A stretch of 26,289 nt of DNA from Euglena gracilis (Eukaryota > Euglenozoa > Euglenophyceae > Euglenales > Euglenaceae). The DNA lies in contig CAAHFI010072523.1 of the NCBI GenBank assembly GCA_900893395.1, positions 1-26,289 of the forward strand, read 5' to 3'. Positions 10,801 through 22,900 of this stretch are shown piece after piece (the first letter of the stretch is position 1; each line of letters begins with the position of its first letter). The notes under the pieces were generated by a model. The model searched no databases and was not told the origin of the DNA. It saw only the letters and a program-made list of their open reading frames with translations. A program made the position numbers and the translations under genes.

Positions 10801-13800
10801 TTTTTCGGCCATTTTCGGCCGAAAAACGGCTGCGTCGGCGCTCCAAAAACGAGCGCTTTGCCCCGGCTAGAGGTCGGCGATCCTTTACCTAATTGTTGCG
10901 AAGGGCGGCGGCGGAGAGGCGCAATTTTGCCCGCGCGGGCGTGCGTAAAACGCAGCAGTTACCGCCCGGGAGGCGCAAAATAGCACGTTGGCGACGGACG
11001 CCGCAAAAAAACGTCGTTTTTCGGCCATTTTCGGCCGAAAACGGCTGCGTCGGCGCTCCAAAAACGAGCGCTTTGCCCCGGCTAGAGGTCGGCGATCCTT
11101 TACCTAATTGTTGCGAAGGCGGCGGGCGGAGAGGCGCAATTTTGCCCGCGGCGGGCGTCGTAAAACGCAGCAGTACCGTCCGGGAGCGCAAAATAGCACG
11201 TTGGCGACGGACCCGCAAAAAACGTCGTTTTTCGGCCATTTTCGGCCGAAAACGGCTGCGTCGGCGCTCCAAAAGAGCGCTTTGCCCCGGCTAGAGGTCG
11301 GCGATCCTTTACCTAATTGTTGCGAAGGGCGGCGGGCGGAGAGGCGCAATTTGCCCGCGGCGGGCGTGCGTAAAACGCAGCAGTTACCGCCCGGGAGGCG
11401 CAAAATAGCACGTTGCGACGACGCCGCAAAAACGTCGTTTTTCGCCATTTTCGGCCGAAAACGGCTGCGTCGGCGCTCCAAAAACGAGCGCTTTGCCCCG
11501 GCTAGAGGTCGGCGATCCTTTACCTAATTGTTGCGAAGGGCGGCGGGCGGAGAGGCGCAATTTGCCCGCGGCGGGCGTGCGTAAAACGCAGCAGTTACCG
11601 CCGGGAGGCGCAAAATAGCACGTTGGCGACGGACGCCGCAAAAAAACGTCGTTTTTCGGCCATTTTCGGCCGAAAACGGCTGCGTCGGCGCTCCAAAAAC
11701 GAGCGCTTTGCCCCGGCTAGAGGTCGGCGATCCTTTACCTAATTGTTGCGAAGGGCGGCGGGCGGAGAGGCGCAATTTGCCCGCGGCGGGCGTGGTAAAA
11801 CGCAGCAGTTACCGCCGGGAGCGCAAAATAGCACGTTGGCGACGGACGCCGCAAAAAAACGTCGTTTTCGGCATTTTCGGCCGAAAAACGGCTGCGTCGG
11901 CGCTCCAAAAACGAGCGCTTTGCCCCGGCTAGAGGTCGGCGATCCTTTACCTAATTGTTGCGAAGGGCGGCGGGCGGAGAGGCGCAATTTGCCCCGCGCG
12001 GGCGTGCGTAAAACGCAGCAGTTACCTCCGGGAGCGCAAAATAGCACGTTGGCGACGGACGCCGCAAAAAAACGTCGTTTTCGGCCATTTTCGGCCGAAA
12101 AACGGCTGCGTCGGCGCTCCAAAAACGAGCGCTTTGCCCCGGCTAGAGGTCGGCGATCCTTTACCTAATTGTTGCGAAGGGCGGCGGGCGAGAAGGCGCA
12201 ATTTGCCCGGGCGGGCGTGCGTAAAACGCAGCAGTTACCGCCCGGGACGCAAAATAGCACGTTGGCGACGCCACGCCGCAAAAAAACGTCGTTTTTCGGC
12301 CATTTTCGGCCGAAAACGGCTGCGTCGGCGCTCCAAAAACGAGCGCTTTGCCCCGCTAGAGGTCGGCGATCCTTTACCTAATTGTTGCGAAGGGCGGCGG
12401 GCGGAGAGGCGCAATTTTGCCCGCGGCGGCGTGCGTAAAACGCAGCAGTTACCGCCGGGAGCGCAAAATAGCACGTTGGCGACGGCGCCGCAAAAAACGT
12501 CGTTTTTCGGCCATTTTCGGCCGAAAACGGCTGCGTCGGCGCCTCCAAAAACGAGCGCTTTGCCCCGGCTAGAGGTCGGCGATCCTTTACCTAATTGTTG
12601 CGAAGGGCGGCGGGCGAGAGGCGCAATTTGCCGCGGCGGGCGTGCGTAAAACGCAGCAGTTACCGCCCGGAAGCGCAAAATAGCACGACGGACGCCGCAA
12701 AAAACGTCGTTTTCGGCCATTTCGGCCGAAAACGGCTGCGTCGGCGCTCCAAAAACGAGCGCTTTGCCCCGGCTAGAGGTCGGCGATCCTTTACCTAATT
12801 GTTGCGAAGGCGGCGGGCGGAGAGGCGCAATTTTGCCCGGCGGGCGTGCGTAAAACGCAGCAGTTACCGTCCGGGAGCGCAAAATAGCACGTTGGCGACG
12901 GACGCCGCCAAAAAACGTCGTTTTCGGCCATTTCGGCCGAAAACGGCGCGTCGGCGCTCCAAAAGAGCGCTTTGCCCCGGCTAGAGGTCGGCGATCCTTT
13001 ACCTAATTGTTGCGAAGGGCGGCGGGCGGAGAGGCGCAATTTGCCCGCGGCGGGCGTGCGTAAAACGCAGCAGTTACCGTCCGGGAGCGCAAAATAGCAC
13101 GTTGGCGACGGACGCCGCAAAAAACGTCGTTTTTTCGGCCATTTCGGCCGAAAACGCGCGTCGCGCTCCAAAAACGAGCGCTTTGCCCCGGCTAGAGGTC
13201 GGCGATCCTTTACCTAATTGTTGCGAAGGGCGGCGGGCGGAGAGGCGCAATTTGCCCGCGGCGGCGTGCGTAAAACGCAGCAGTTACCGCCGGAGGCGCA
13301 AAATAGCACGTTGGCGACGGACGCCGCAAAAAAACGTCGTTTTTCGGCCATTTTCGGCCGAAAACGGCTGCGTCGGCGCTCCAAAAACGAGCGCTTTGCC
13401 CCGGCTAGAGGTCGGCGATCCTTTACCTAATTGTTGCGAAGGCGCGGGCGGAGAGGCGCAATTTGCCCGCGCGGCGGCGTAAAACGCAGCATTACCGTCC
13501 GGGAGGCAAAAAGCACGTTGGCGACGGCGCCGCAAAAAACGTCGTTTTTTCGGCCATTTTCGGCCGAAAACGGCTGCGTCGGCGCTCCAAAAACGAGCGC
13601 TTTGCCCCGGCTAGAGGTCGGCGATCCTTACCTAATTGTTGCGAAGGGCGGCGGCGGAGAGGCGCAATTTGCCCGCGCGGCGTGCGTAAAACGCAAGCAG
13701 TTACCGCCGGGAGGCGCAAAATAGCACGTTGGCGACGGACGCCGCAAAAAACGTCGTTTTTTTCGGCCATTTTCGGCAAAACGGCTGCGTCGGCGCTCCA

Positions 13801-14340
13801 AAAACGAGCGCTTTGCCCCGGCTAGAGGTCGGCGATCCTTTACCTAATTGTGCGAAGGGCGGCGGCGGAGGCGCAATTTGCCCGCGGCGGGCGTGCGTAA
13901 AACGCAGCAGTTACCGTCCGGGAAGCGCAAAATAGCACGTTGCGACGGACGCCGCAAAAAACGTCGTTTTCGGCCATTTCGGCCGAAAAACGGCTGCGTC
14001 GGCGGTCCAAAAACGAGCGCTTTGCCCCGGCTAGAGGTCGGCGATCCTTTACCTAATGTTGCGAAAGGGCGGCGGGCGAGAGGCGCAATTTTGCCCGCGG
14101 CGGGTGCGTAAAACGCAGCAGTTACGTCCCGGGAAGCGCAAAATAGCACGTTGGCGACGGCGCCGCAAAAAACGTCGTTTTTCGGCCATTTTCGGCCGAA
14201 AACGGCTGCGTCGCGCTCCAAAAACGAGCGCTTTGCCCCGGCTAGAGTCGGCGATCCTTTACCTAATTGTTGCGAAGGGCGCCGGGCGGAGAGGCGCAAT
14301 TTGCCCGCGCGGGCGTGCGTAAAACGCAGCAGTTACCGTC

Positions 14341-14354
14341 CGGAGGCGGGAGGC
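14341..14354. other. Junction between blocks A and B with a 7-base duplication
   Basis: Units normally end CCGGGAGGC before GCAAAAT. Here the end piece appears twice: CGGAGGC at 14341-14347, then GGGAGGC at 14348-14354, followed by the first family B unit. Everything diagnostic to the left is family A, including GGAGAGG and CCGTCCGG. The first family B base is at 14369. The change of family and the duplicated piece therefore coincide. Unequal or illegitimate recombination could create this, as could a join made by an assembler. Confidence 0.8.
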
Positions 14355-17300
14355 GCAAAATAGCACGTAATTAACGGACGCCCCAAAAAACGTCATTTTT
14401 CGGCCATTTTCGGCCGAAATCGGCTGCGCCGGCGCTCCAAAAACGAGCGCTCTGCCCCGGCTAGAGGTCGGCGATCCTTTACCTGACTGTTGCGAAGGGC
14501 GGCGGGCGTAGGCGCAATTTTGCCCGGGCGGGCGTGCGTAAAACGCAGCAGTTACCGCCCGGGAGGCGCAAAATAGCACGTAATTAACGGACGCCCCAAA
14601 AACGTCATTTTTCGGCCATTTTCGGCCGAAATCGGCTGCGCCGGCGCTCCAAAAACGAGCGCTCTGCCCCGGCTAGAGGTCGGCGATCCTTTACCTGACT
14701 GTTGCGAAGGGCGGCGGGCGGATAGGCGCAATTTTGCCCGCGGCGGGCGTGCGTAAAACGCAGCAGTTACCGCCCGGGAGGCGCAAAATAGCACGTAATT
14801 AACGGACGCCCCAAAAACGTCATTTTTCGGCCATTTTCGGCCGAAATCGGCTGCGCCGGCGCTCCAAAAACGAGCGCTCTGCCCCGGCTAGAGGTCGGCG
14901 ATCCTTTACCTGACTGTTGCGAAGGGCGGCGGGCGGATAGGCGCAATTTTGCCCGCGGCGGGCGTGCGTAAAACGCAGCAGTTACCGCCCGGGAGGCGCA
15001 AAATAGCACGTAATTAACGGACGCCCCCAAAAACGTCATTTTTCGGCCATTTTCGGCCGAAATCGGCTGCGCCGGCGCTCCAAAAACGAGCGCTCTGCCC
15101 CGGCTAGAGGTCGGCGATCCTTTACCTGACTGTTGCGAAGGGCGGCGGGCGGATAGCGCAATTTTGCCCGCGGCGGGCGTGCGTAAAACGCAGCAGTTAC
15201 CGCCCGGGAGGCGCAAAATAGCACGTAATTAACGGACGCCCCAAAAACGTCATTTTTCGGCCATTTTCGGCCGAAATCGGCTGCGCCGGCGCTCCAAAAA
15301 CGAGCGCTCTGCCCTAGAGGTCGGCGATCCTTTACCTGACTGTTGCGAAGGGCGGCGGGCGGTAGGCGCAATTTTGCCCGCGGCGGGCGTGCGTAAAACG
15401 CAGCAGTTACCGCCCGGGAGGCGCAAAATAGCACGTAATAACGGACGCCCCAAAAACGTCATTTTTCGGCCATTTTCGGCCGAAATCGGCTGCGCCGGCG
15501 CTCCAAAAACGAGCGCTCTGCCCCGGCTAGAGGTCGGCGATCCTTTACCTCTGTTGCGAAGGGCGGCGGGCGGATAGGCGCAATTTTGCCCGCGGCGGGC
15601 GTGCGTAAAACGCAGCAGTTACCGCCCGGGAGGCGCAAAATAGCACGTAATTAACGGACGCCCCAAAAACGTCATTTTTCGGCCATTTTCGGCCGAAATC
15701 GGCTGCGCCGGCGCTCCAAAAACGAGCGCTCTGCCCCGGCTAGAGGTCGGCGATCCTTTACCTGACTGTTGCGAAGGGCGGCGGGCGGATAGGCAATTTT
15801 GCCCGCGGCGGGCGTGCGTAAAACGCAGCAGTTACCGCCCGGGAGGCGCAAAATAGCACGTAATTAACGGACGCCCCAAAAACGTCATTTTTCGGCCATT
15901 TTCGGCCGAAATCGGCTGCGCCGGCGCTCCAAAAACGAGCGCTCTGCCCCGGCTAGAGGTCGGCGATCCTTTACCTGACTGTTGCGAAGGGCGGCGGGCG
16001 TAGGCGCAATTTTGCCCGCGGCGGGTGCGTAAAACGCAGCAGTTACCGCCCGGGAGGCGCAAAATAGCACGTAATTAACGGACGCCCCAAAAACGTCATT
16101 TTTCGGCCATTTTCGGCCGAAATCGGCTGCGCCGGCGCTCCAAAAACGAGCGCTCTGCCCCGGCTAGAGGTCGGCGATCCTTTACCTGACTGTTGCGAAG
16201 GGCGGCGGCGGGCAATTTTGCCCGCGGCGGGCGTGCGTAAAACGCAGCAGTTACCGCCCGGGAGGCGCAAAATAGCACGTAATTAACGGACGCCCCAAAA
16301 ACGTCATTTTTCGGCCATTTTCGGCCGAAATCGGCTGCGCCGGCGCTCCAAAAACGAGCGCTCTGCCCCGGCTAGAGGTCGGCGATCCTTTACCTGACTG
16401 TTGCGAAGGGCGGCGGCGGTAGGCGCAATTTTGCCCGCGGCGGGCGTGCGTAAAACGCAGCAGTTACCGCCCGGGAGGCGCAAAATAGCACGTAATTAAC
16501 GGACGCCCCAAAAACGTCATTTTTCGGTTTTCGGCCGAAATCGGCTGCGCCGGCGCTCCAAAAACGAGCGCTCTGCCCCGGCTAGAGGTCGGCGATCCTT
16601 TACCTGACTGTTGCGAAGGGCGGCGGGCGGATAGGCGCAATTTTGCCCGCGGCGGGCGTGCGTAAAACGCAGCAGTTACCGCCCGGGAGGCGCAAAATAG
16701 CACGTAATTAACGGACGCCCCAAAAACGTCATTTTTCGGCCATTTTCGGCCGAAATCGGCTGCGCCGGCGCTCCAAAAACGAGCGCTCTGCCCCGGCTAG
16801 AGGTCGGCGATCCTTTACCTGACTGTTGCGAAGGGCGGCGGCGGATAGGCGCAATTTTGCCCGCGGCGGGCGTGCGTAAAACGCAGCAGTTACCGCCCGG
16901 GAGGCGCAAAATAGCACGTAATAACGGACGCCCCAAAAACGTCATTTTCGGCCATTTTCGGCCGAAATCGGCTGCGCCGGCGCTCCAAAAACGAGCGCTC
17001 TGCCCCGGCTAGAGGTCGGCGATCCTTTACCTACTGTTGCGAAGGGCGGCGGGCGGAGGCGCAATTTTGCCCGCGGCGGGCGTGCGTAAAACGCAGCAGT
17101 TACCGCCCGGGAGGCGCAAAATAGCACGTAATTAACGGACGCCCCAAAAACGTCATTTTCGGCCATTTTCGGCCGAAATCGGCTGCGCCGGCGCTCCAAA
17201 AACGAGCGCTCTGCCCCGGCTAGAGGTCGGCGATCCTTTACCTGACTGTTGCGAAGGGCGGCGGGCGGTAGGCGCAATTTTGCCCGCGGCGGGCGTGCGT

Positions 17301-19733
17301 AAAACGCAGCAGTTACCGCCCGGGAGGCGCAAAATAGCACGTAATAACGGACGCCCCAAAAACGTCATTTTTCGGCCATTTTCGGCCGAAATCGGCTGCG
17401 CCGGCGCTCCAAAAACGAGCGCTCTGCCCCGGCTAGAGGTCGGCGATCCTTTACCTGACTGTTGCGAAGGGCGGCGGGCGGATAGGCGCAATTTTGCCCG
17501 CGGCGGGCGTGCGTAAAACGCAGCAGTTACCGCCCGGGAGGCGCAAAATAGCACGTAATTAACGGACGCCCCAAAAAACGTCATTTTTCGGCCATTTTCG
17601 GCCGAAATCGGCTGCGCCGGCGCTCCAAAAACGAGCGCTCTGCCCCGGCTAGAGGTCGGCGATCCTTTACCTGACTGTTGCGAAGGGCGGCGGGCGGATA
17701 GGCGCAATTTTGCCCGCGGCGGGCGTGCGTAAAACGCAGCAGTTACCGCCCGGGAGGCGCAAAATAGCACGTAATTAACGGACGCCCCAAAAACGTCATT
17801 TTTCGGCCATTTTCGGCCGAAATCGGCTGCGCCGGCGCTCCAAAAACGAGCGCTCTGCCCCGGCTAGAGGTCGGCGATCCTTTACCTGACTGTTGCGAAG
17901 GGCGGCGGGCGGTAGGCGCAATTTTGCCCGCGGCGGCGTGCGTAAAACGCAGCAGTTACCGCCCGGGAGGCGCAAAATAGCACGTAATAACGGACGCCCC
18001 AAAAACGTCATTTTTCGGCCATTTTCGGCCGAAATCGGCTGCGCCGGCGCTCCAAAAACGAGCGCTCTGCCCCGGCTAGAGGTCGGCGATCCTTTACCTG
18101 ACTGTTGCGAAGGGCGGCGGGCGGAGGCGCAATTTTGCCCGCGGCGGGCGTGCGTAAAACGCAGCAGTTACCGCCCGGGAGGCGCAAAATAGCACGTAAT
18201 TAACGGACGCCCCAAAAAACGTCATTTTTCGGCCATTTTCGGCCGAAATCGGCTGCGCCGGCGCTCCAAAAACGAGCGCTCTGCCCCGGCTAGAGGTCGG
18301 CGATCCTTTACCTGACTGTTGCGAAGGGCGGCGGGCGGATAGGCGCAATTTTGCCCGCGGCGGGCGTGCGTAAAACGCAGCAGTTACCGCCCGGGAGGCG
18401 CAAAATAGCACGTAATAACGGACGCCCCAAAAACGTCATTTTTCGGCCATTTTCGGCCGAAATCGGCTGCGCCGGCGCTCCAAAAACGAGCGCTCTGCCC
18501 CGGCTAGAGGTCGGCGATCCTTTACCTACTGTTGCGAAGGGCGGCGGGCGGATAGGCGCAATTTTGCCCGCGGCGGGCGTGCGTAAAACGCAGCAGTTAC
18601 CGCCCGGGAGGCGCAAAATAGCACGTAATTAACGGACGCCCCAAAAACGTCATTTTTCGGCCATTTTCGGCCGAAATCGGCTGCGCCGGCGCTCCAAAAA
18701 CGAGCGCTCTGCCCCGGCTAGAGGTCGGCGATCCTTTACCTGACTGTTGCGAAGGGCGGCGGGCGGATAGGCGCAATTTTGCCCGCGGCGGGCGTGCGTA
18801 AAACGCAGCAGTTACCGCCCGGGAGGCGCAAAATAGCACGTAATAACGGACGCCCCAAAAACGTCATTTTTCGGCCATTTTCGGCCGAAATCGGCTGCGC
18901 CGGCGCTCCAAAAACGAGCGCTCTGCCCCGGCTAGAGGTCGGCGATCCTTTACCTACTGTTGCGAAGGGCGGCGGGCGGTAGGCGCAATTTTGCCCGCGG
19001 CGGGCGTGCGTAAAACGCAGCAGTTACCGCCCGGGAGGCGCAAAATAGCACGTAATTAACGGACGCCCAAAAACGTCATTTTCGGCCATTTTCGGCCGAA
19101 ATCGGCTGCGCCGGCGCTCCAAAAACGAGCGCTCTGCCCCGGCTAGAGGTCGGCGATCCTTTACCTGACTGTTGCGAAGGGCGGCGGGCGGATAGGCGCA
19201 ATTTTGCCCGCGGCGGGCGTGCGTAAAACGCAGCAGTTACCGCCCGGGAGGCGCAAAATAGCACGTAATTAACGGACGCCCCAAAAAACGTCATTTTTCG
19301 GCCATTTTCGGCCGAAATCGGCTGCGCCGGCGCTCCAAAAACGAGCGCTCTGCCCCGGCTAGAGGTCGGCGATCCTTTACCTACTGTTGCGAAGGGCGGC
19401 GGGCGGTAGGCGCAATTTTGCCCGCGGCGGGCGTGCGTAAAACGCAGCAGTTACCGCCCGGGAGGCGCAAAATAGCACGTAATTAACGGACGCCCCAAAA
19501 ACGTCATTTTTCGGCCATTTTCGGCCGAAATCGGCTGCGCCGGCGCTCCAAAAACGAGCGCTCTGCCCCGGCTAGAGGTCGGCGATCCTTTACCTGACTG
19601 TTGCGAAGGGCGGCGGGCGGATAGGCGCAATTTTGCCCGCGGCGGGCGTGCGTAAAACGCAGCAGTTACCGCCCGGGAGGCGCAAAATAGCACGTAATTA
19701 ACGGACGCCCCAAAAACGTCATTTTTCGGCCAT

Positions 19734-19745
19734 TTTCGGCCGAAA
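19734..19745. other. 12-bp palindrome TTTCGGCCGAAA in family B unit
   Basis: This is a self-complementary segment centred on CGGCCG. It is the family B form of the 14-bp family A palindrome and is present in nearly every unit of the block. It lies inside the phased A/T tract region. Confidence 0.7.
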
Positions 19746-19757
19746 TCGGCTGCGCCG

Positions 19758-19776
19758 GCGCTCCAAAAACGAGCGC
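19758..19776. other. Inverted repeat GCGCTC / GAGCGC around an A-tract
   Basis: GCGCTC (19758-19763) and GAGCGC (19771-19776) can pair as a 6-bp stem around the 7-base loop CAAAAAC. Both families keep stem and loop unchanged, while nearby bases differ (T to C before it, T to C after it). It may extrude as a hairpin or serve as a symmetric binding site. Neither is shown by the sequence alone. Confidence 0.6.
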
Positions 19777-19844
19777 TCTGCCCCGGCTAGAGGTCGGCGA
19801 TCCTTTACCTGACTGTTGCGAAGGGCGGCGGGCGGATAGGCGCA

Positions 19845-19903
19845 ATTTTGCCCGCGGCGGGCGTGCGTAAAACGCAGCAGTTACCGCCCGGGAGGCGCAA
19901 AAT
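19845..19903. other. Nested inverted repeats across the unit end
   Basis: ATTTTGC (19845-19851) is complementary to GCAAAAT at the start of the next unit (19897-19903). Between them lie the 13-base palindrome GCCCGCGGCGGGC (19850-19862), which overlaps the left arm by two bases, and a 5-bp stem with a 3-base loop, TGCGT-AAA-ACGCA (19864-19876). GGGCG and CGCCC give a further alternative pairing around the small hairpin. The stems compete in part, so a single fold is not certain. The motifs recur in both blocks. Confidence 0.5.
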
Positions 19904-22900
19904 AGCACGTAATTAACGGACGCCCCAAAAACGTCATTTTTCGGCCATTTTCGGCCGAAATCGGCTGCGCCGGCGCTCCAAAAACGAGCGCTCTGCCCCG
20001 GCTAGAGGTCGGCGATCCTTTACCTACTGTTGCGAAGGGCGGCGGGCGGATAGGCGCAATTTTGCCCGCGGCGGGCGTGCGTAAAACGCAGCAGTTACCG
20101 CCCGGGAGGCGCAAAATAGCACGTAATTAACGGACGCCCCAAAAACGTCATTTTCGGCCATTTTCGGCCGAAATCGGCTGCGCCGGCGCTCCAAAAACGA
20201 GCGCTCTGCCCCGGCTAGAGGTCGGCGATCCTTTACCTACTGTTGCGAAGGGCGGCGGGCGGATAGGCGCAATTTTGCCCGCGGCGGGCGTGCGTAAAAC
20301 GCAGCAGTTACCGCCCGGGAGGCGCAAAATAGCACGTAATTAACGGACGCCCCAAAAACGTCATTTTTCGGCCATTTTCGGCCGAAATCGGCTGCGCCGG
20401 CGCTCCAAAAACGAGCGCTCTGCCCCGGCTAGAGGTCGGCGATCCTTTACCTACTGTTGCGAAGGGCGGCGGGCGGATAGGCGCAATTTTGCCCGCGGCG
20501 GGCGTGCGTAAAACGCAGCAGTTACCGCCCGGGAGGCGCAAAATAGCACGTAATAACGGACGCCCCAAAAAACGTCATTTTTCGGCCATTTTCGGCCGAA
20601 ATCGGCTGCGCCGGCGCTCCAAAAACGAGCGCTCTGCCCCGGCTAGAGGTCGGCGATCCTTTACCTACTGTTGCGAAGGGCGGCGGGCGGATAGGCGCAA
20701 TTTTGCCCGCGGCGGGCGTGCGTAAAACGCAGCAGTTACCGCCCGGGAGGCGCAAAATAGCACGTAATAACGGACGCCCCAAAAACGTCATTTTCGGCCA
20801 TTTTCGGCCGAAATCGGCTGCGCCGGCGCTCCAAAAACGAGCGCTCTGCCCCGGCTAGAGGTCGGCGATCCTTTACCTACTGTTGCGAAGGGCGGCGGGC
20901 GGATAGGCGCAATTTTGCCCGCGGCGGGCGTGCGTAAAACGCAGCAGTTACCGCCCGGGAGGCGCAAAATAGCACGTAATTAACGGACGCCCCAAAACGT
21001 CATTTTTCGGCCATTTTCGGCCGAAATCGGCTGCGCCGGCGCTCCAAAAACGAGCGCTCTGCCCCGGCTAGAGGTCGGCGATCCTTTACCTACTGTTGCG
21101 AAGGGCGGCGGGCGGATAGGCGCAATTTTGCCCGCGGCGGCGCGTGCGTAAAACGCAGCAGTTACCGCCCGGGAGGCGCAAAATAGCACGTAATAACGGA
21201 CGCCCCAAAAACGTCATTTTTCGGCCATTTTCGGCCGAAATCGGCTGCGCCGGCGCTCCAAAAACGAGCGCTCTGCCCCGGCTAGAGGTCGGCGATCCTT
21301 TACCTAACTGTTGCGAAGGGCGGCGGGCGGATAGGCGCAATTTTGCCCGCGGCGGGCGTGCGTAAAACGCAGCAGTTACCGCCCGGGAGGCGCAAAATAG
21401 CACGTAATAACGGACGCCCCAAAAACGTCATTTTTCGGCCATTTTCGGCCGAAATCGGCTGCGCCGGCGCTCCAAAAACGAGCGCTCTGCCCCGGCTAGA
21501 GGTCGGCGATCCTTTACCTGCTGTTGCGAAGGGCGGCGGGCGGATAGGCGCAATTTTGCCCGCGGCGGGCGTGCGTAAAACGCAGCAGTTACCGCCCGGG
21601 AGGCGCAAAATAGCACGTAATAACGGACGCCCCAAAAACGTCATTTTTCGGCCATTTTCGGCCGAAATCGGCTGCGCCGGCGCTCCAAAAACGAGCGCTC
21701 TGCCCCGGCTAGAGGTCGGCGATCCTTTACCTACTGTTGCGAAGGGCGGCGGGCGGATAGGCGCAATTTTGCCCGCGGCGGGCGTGCGTAAAACGCAGCA
21801 GTTACCGCCCGGGAGGCGCAAAATAGCACGTAATTAACGGACGCCCCCAAAAACGTCATTTTTCGGCCATTTTCGGCCGAAATCGGCTGCGCCGGCGCTC
21901 CAAAAACGAGCGCTCTGCCCCGGCTAGAGGTCGGCGATCCTTTACCTACTGTTGCGAAGGGCGGCGGGCGATAGGCGCAATTTTGCCCGCGGCGGGCGTG
22001 CGTAAAACGCAGCAGTTACCGCCCGGGAGGCGCAAAATAGCACGTAATAACGGACGCCCCAAAAACGTCATTTTCGGCCATTTTCGGCCGAAATCGGCTG
22101 CGCCGGCGCTCCAAAAACGAGCGCTCTGCCCCGGCTAGAGGTCGGCGATCCTTTACCTGACTGTTGCGAAGGGCGGCGGGCGGATAGGCGCAATTTTGCC
22201 CGCGGCGGGCGTGCGTAAAACGCAGCAGTTACCGCCCGGGAGGCGCAAAATAGCACGTAATTAACGGACGCCCCAAAACGTCATTTTTCGGCCATTTTCG
22301 GCCGAAATCGGCTGCGCCGGCGCTCCAAAAACGAGCGCTCTGCCCCGGCTAGAGGTCGGCGATCCTTTACCTACTGTTGCGAAGGGCGGCGGGCGGATAG
22401 GCGCAATTTTGCCCGCGGCGGGCGTGCGTAAAACGCAGCAGTTACCGCCCGGGAGGCGCAAAATAGCACGTAATTAACGGACGCCCCAAAAACGTCATTT
22501 TTCGGCCATTTTCGGCCGAAATCGGCTGCGCCGGCGCTCCAAAAACGAGCGCTCTGCCCCGGCTAGAGGTCGGCGATCCTTTACCTGACTGTTGCGAAGG
22601 GCGGCGGGCGGATAGGCGCAATTTTGCCCGCGGCGGGCGTGCGTAAAACGCAGCAGTTACCGCCCGGGAGGCGCAAAATAGCACGTAATTAACGGACGCC
22701 CCAAAAACGTCATTTTTCGGCCATTTTCGGCCGAAATCGGCTGCGCCGGCGCTCCAAAAACGAGCGCTCTGCCCCGGCTAGAGGTCGGCGATCCTTTACC
22801 TACTGTTGCGAAGGGCGGCGGGCGGATAGGCGCAATTTTGCCCGCGGCGGGCGTGCGTAAAACGCAGCAGTTACCGCCCGGGAGGCGCAAAATAGCACGT

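Larger units (their letters stand above)
1..14354. repeat. Satellite block A (family A units, 216-bp consensus)
   Basis: About 70 units share the family A diagnostic bases. Counting from the G of GCAAAATAGCACG as base 1, these are TGGCG at 15-19, CCGC before a run of six A at 31-36, G at 41, A at 66, T at 75, T at 98, CCTAATTG at 128-135 and GGAGAGG at 154-160. The intact length is inferred as 216 bp by restoring commonly missing bases. Real copies are nearly always 2-10 bases shorter, and at the far left up to about 40 shorter. One column near the unit end exists as CCGTCCGGG, CCGCCCGGG or, with a base missing, CCGCCGGG. No ordered multi-unit (higher-order) period was seen. Confidence 0.95.
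19682..19896. repeat. Representative family B unit (215 bp, consensus)
   Basis: This copy matches the family B consensus, and the preceding unit at 19467 is the same by eye. It holds, in order, GCAAAATAGCACG, the TAATTAA block, A/T tracts centred near unit positions 33, 43, 53.5 and 63, the 12-bp palindrome, the GCGCTC/GAGCGC inverted repeat, CCCCGGCTAGAGG, CCTGACTG, the G-rich stretch, GCCCGCGGCGGGC, TGCGTAAAACGCA and CCGCCCGGGAGGC. Because 215 is not a multiple of three, reading frames shift at every unit, which argues against coding. Confidence 0.92.
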
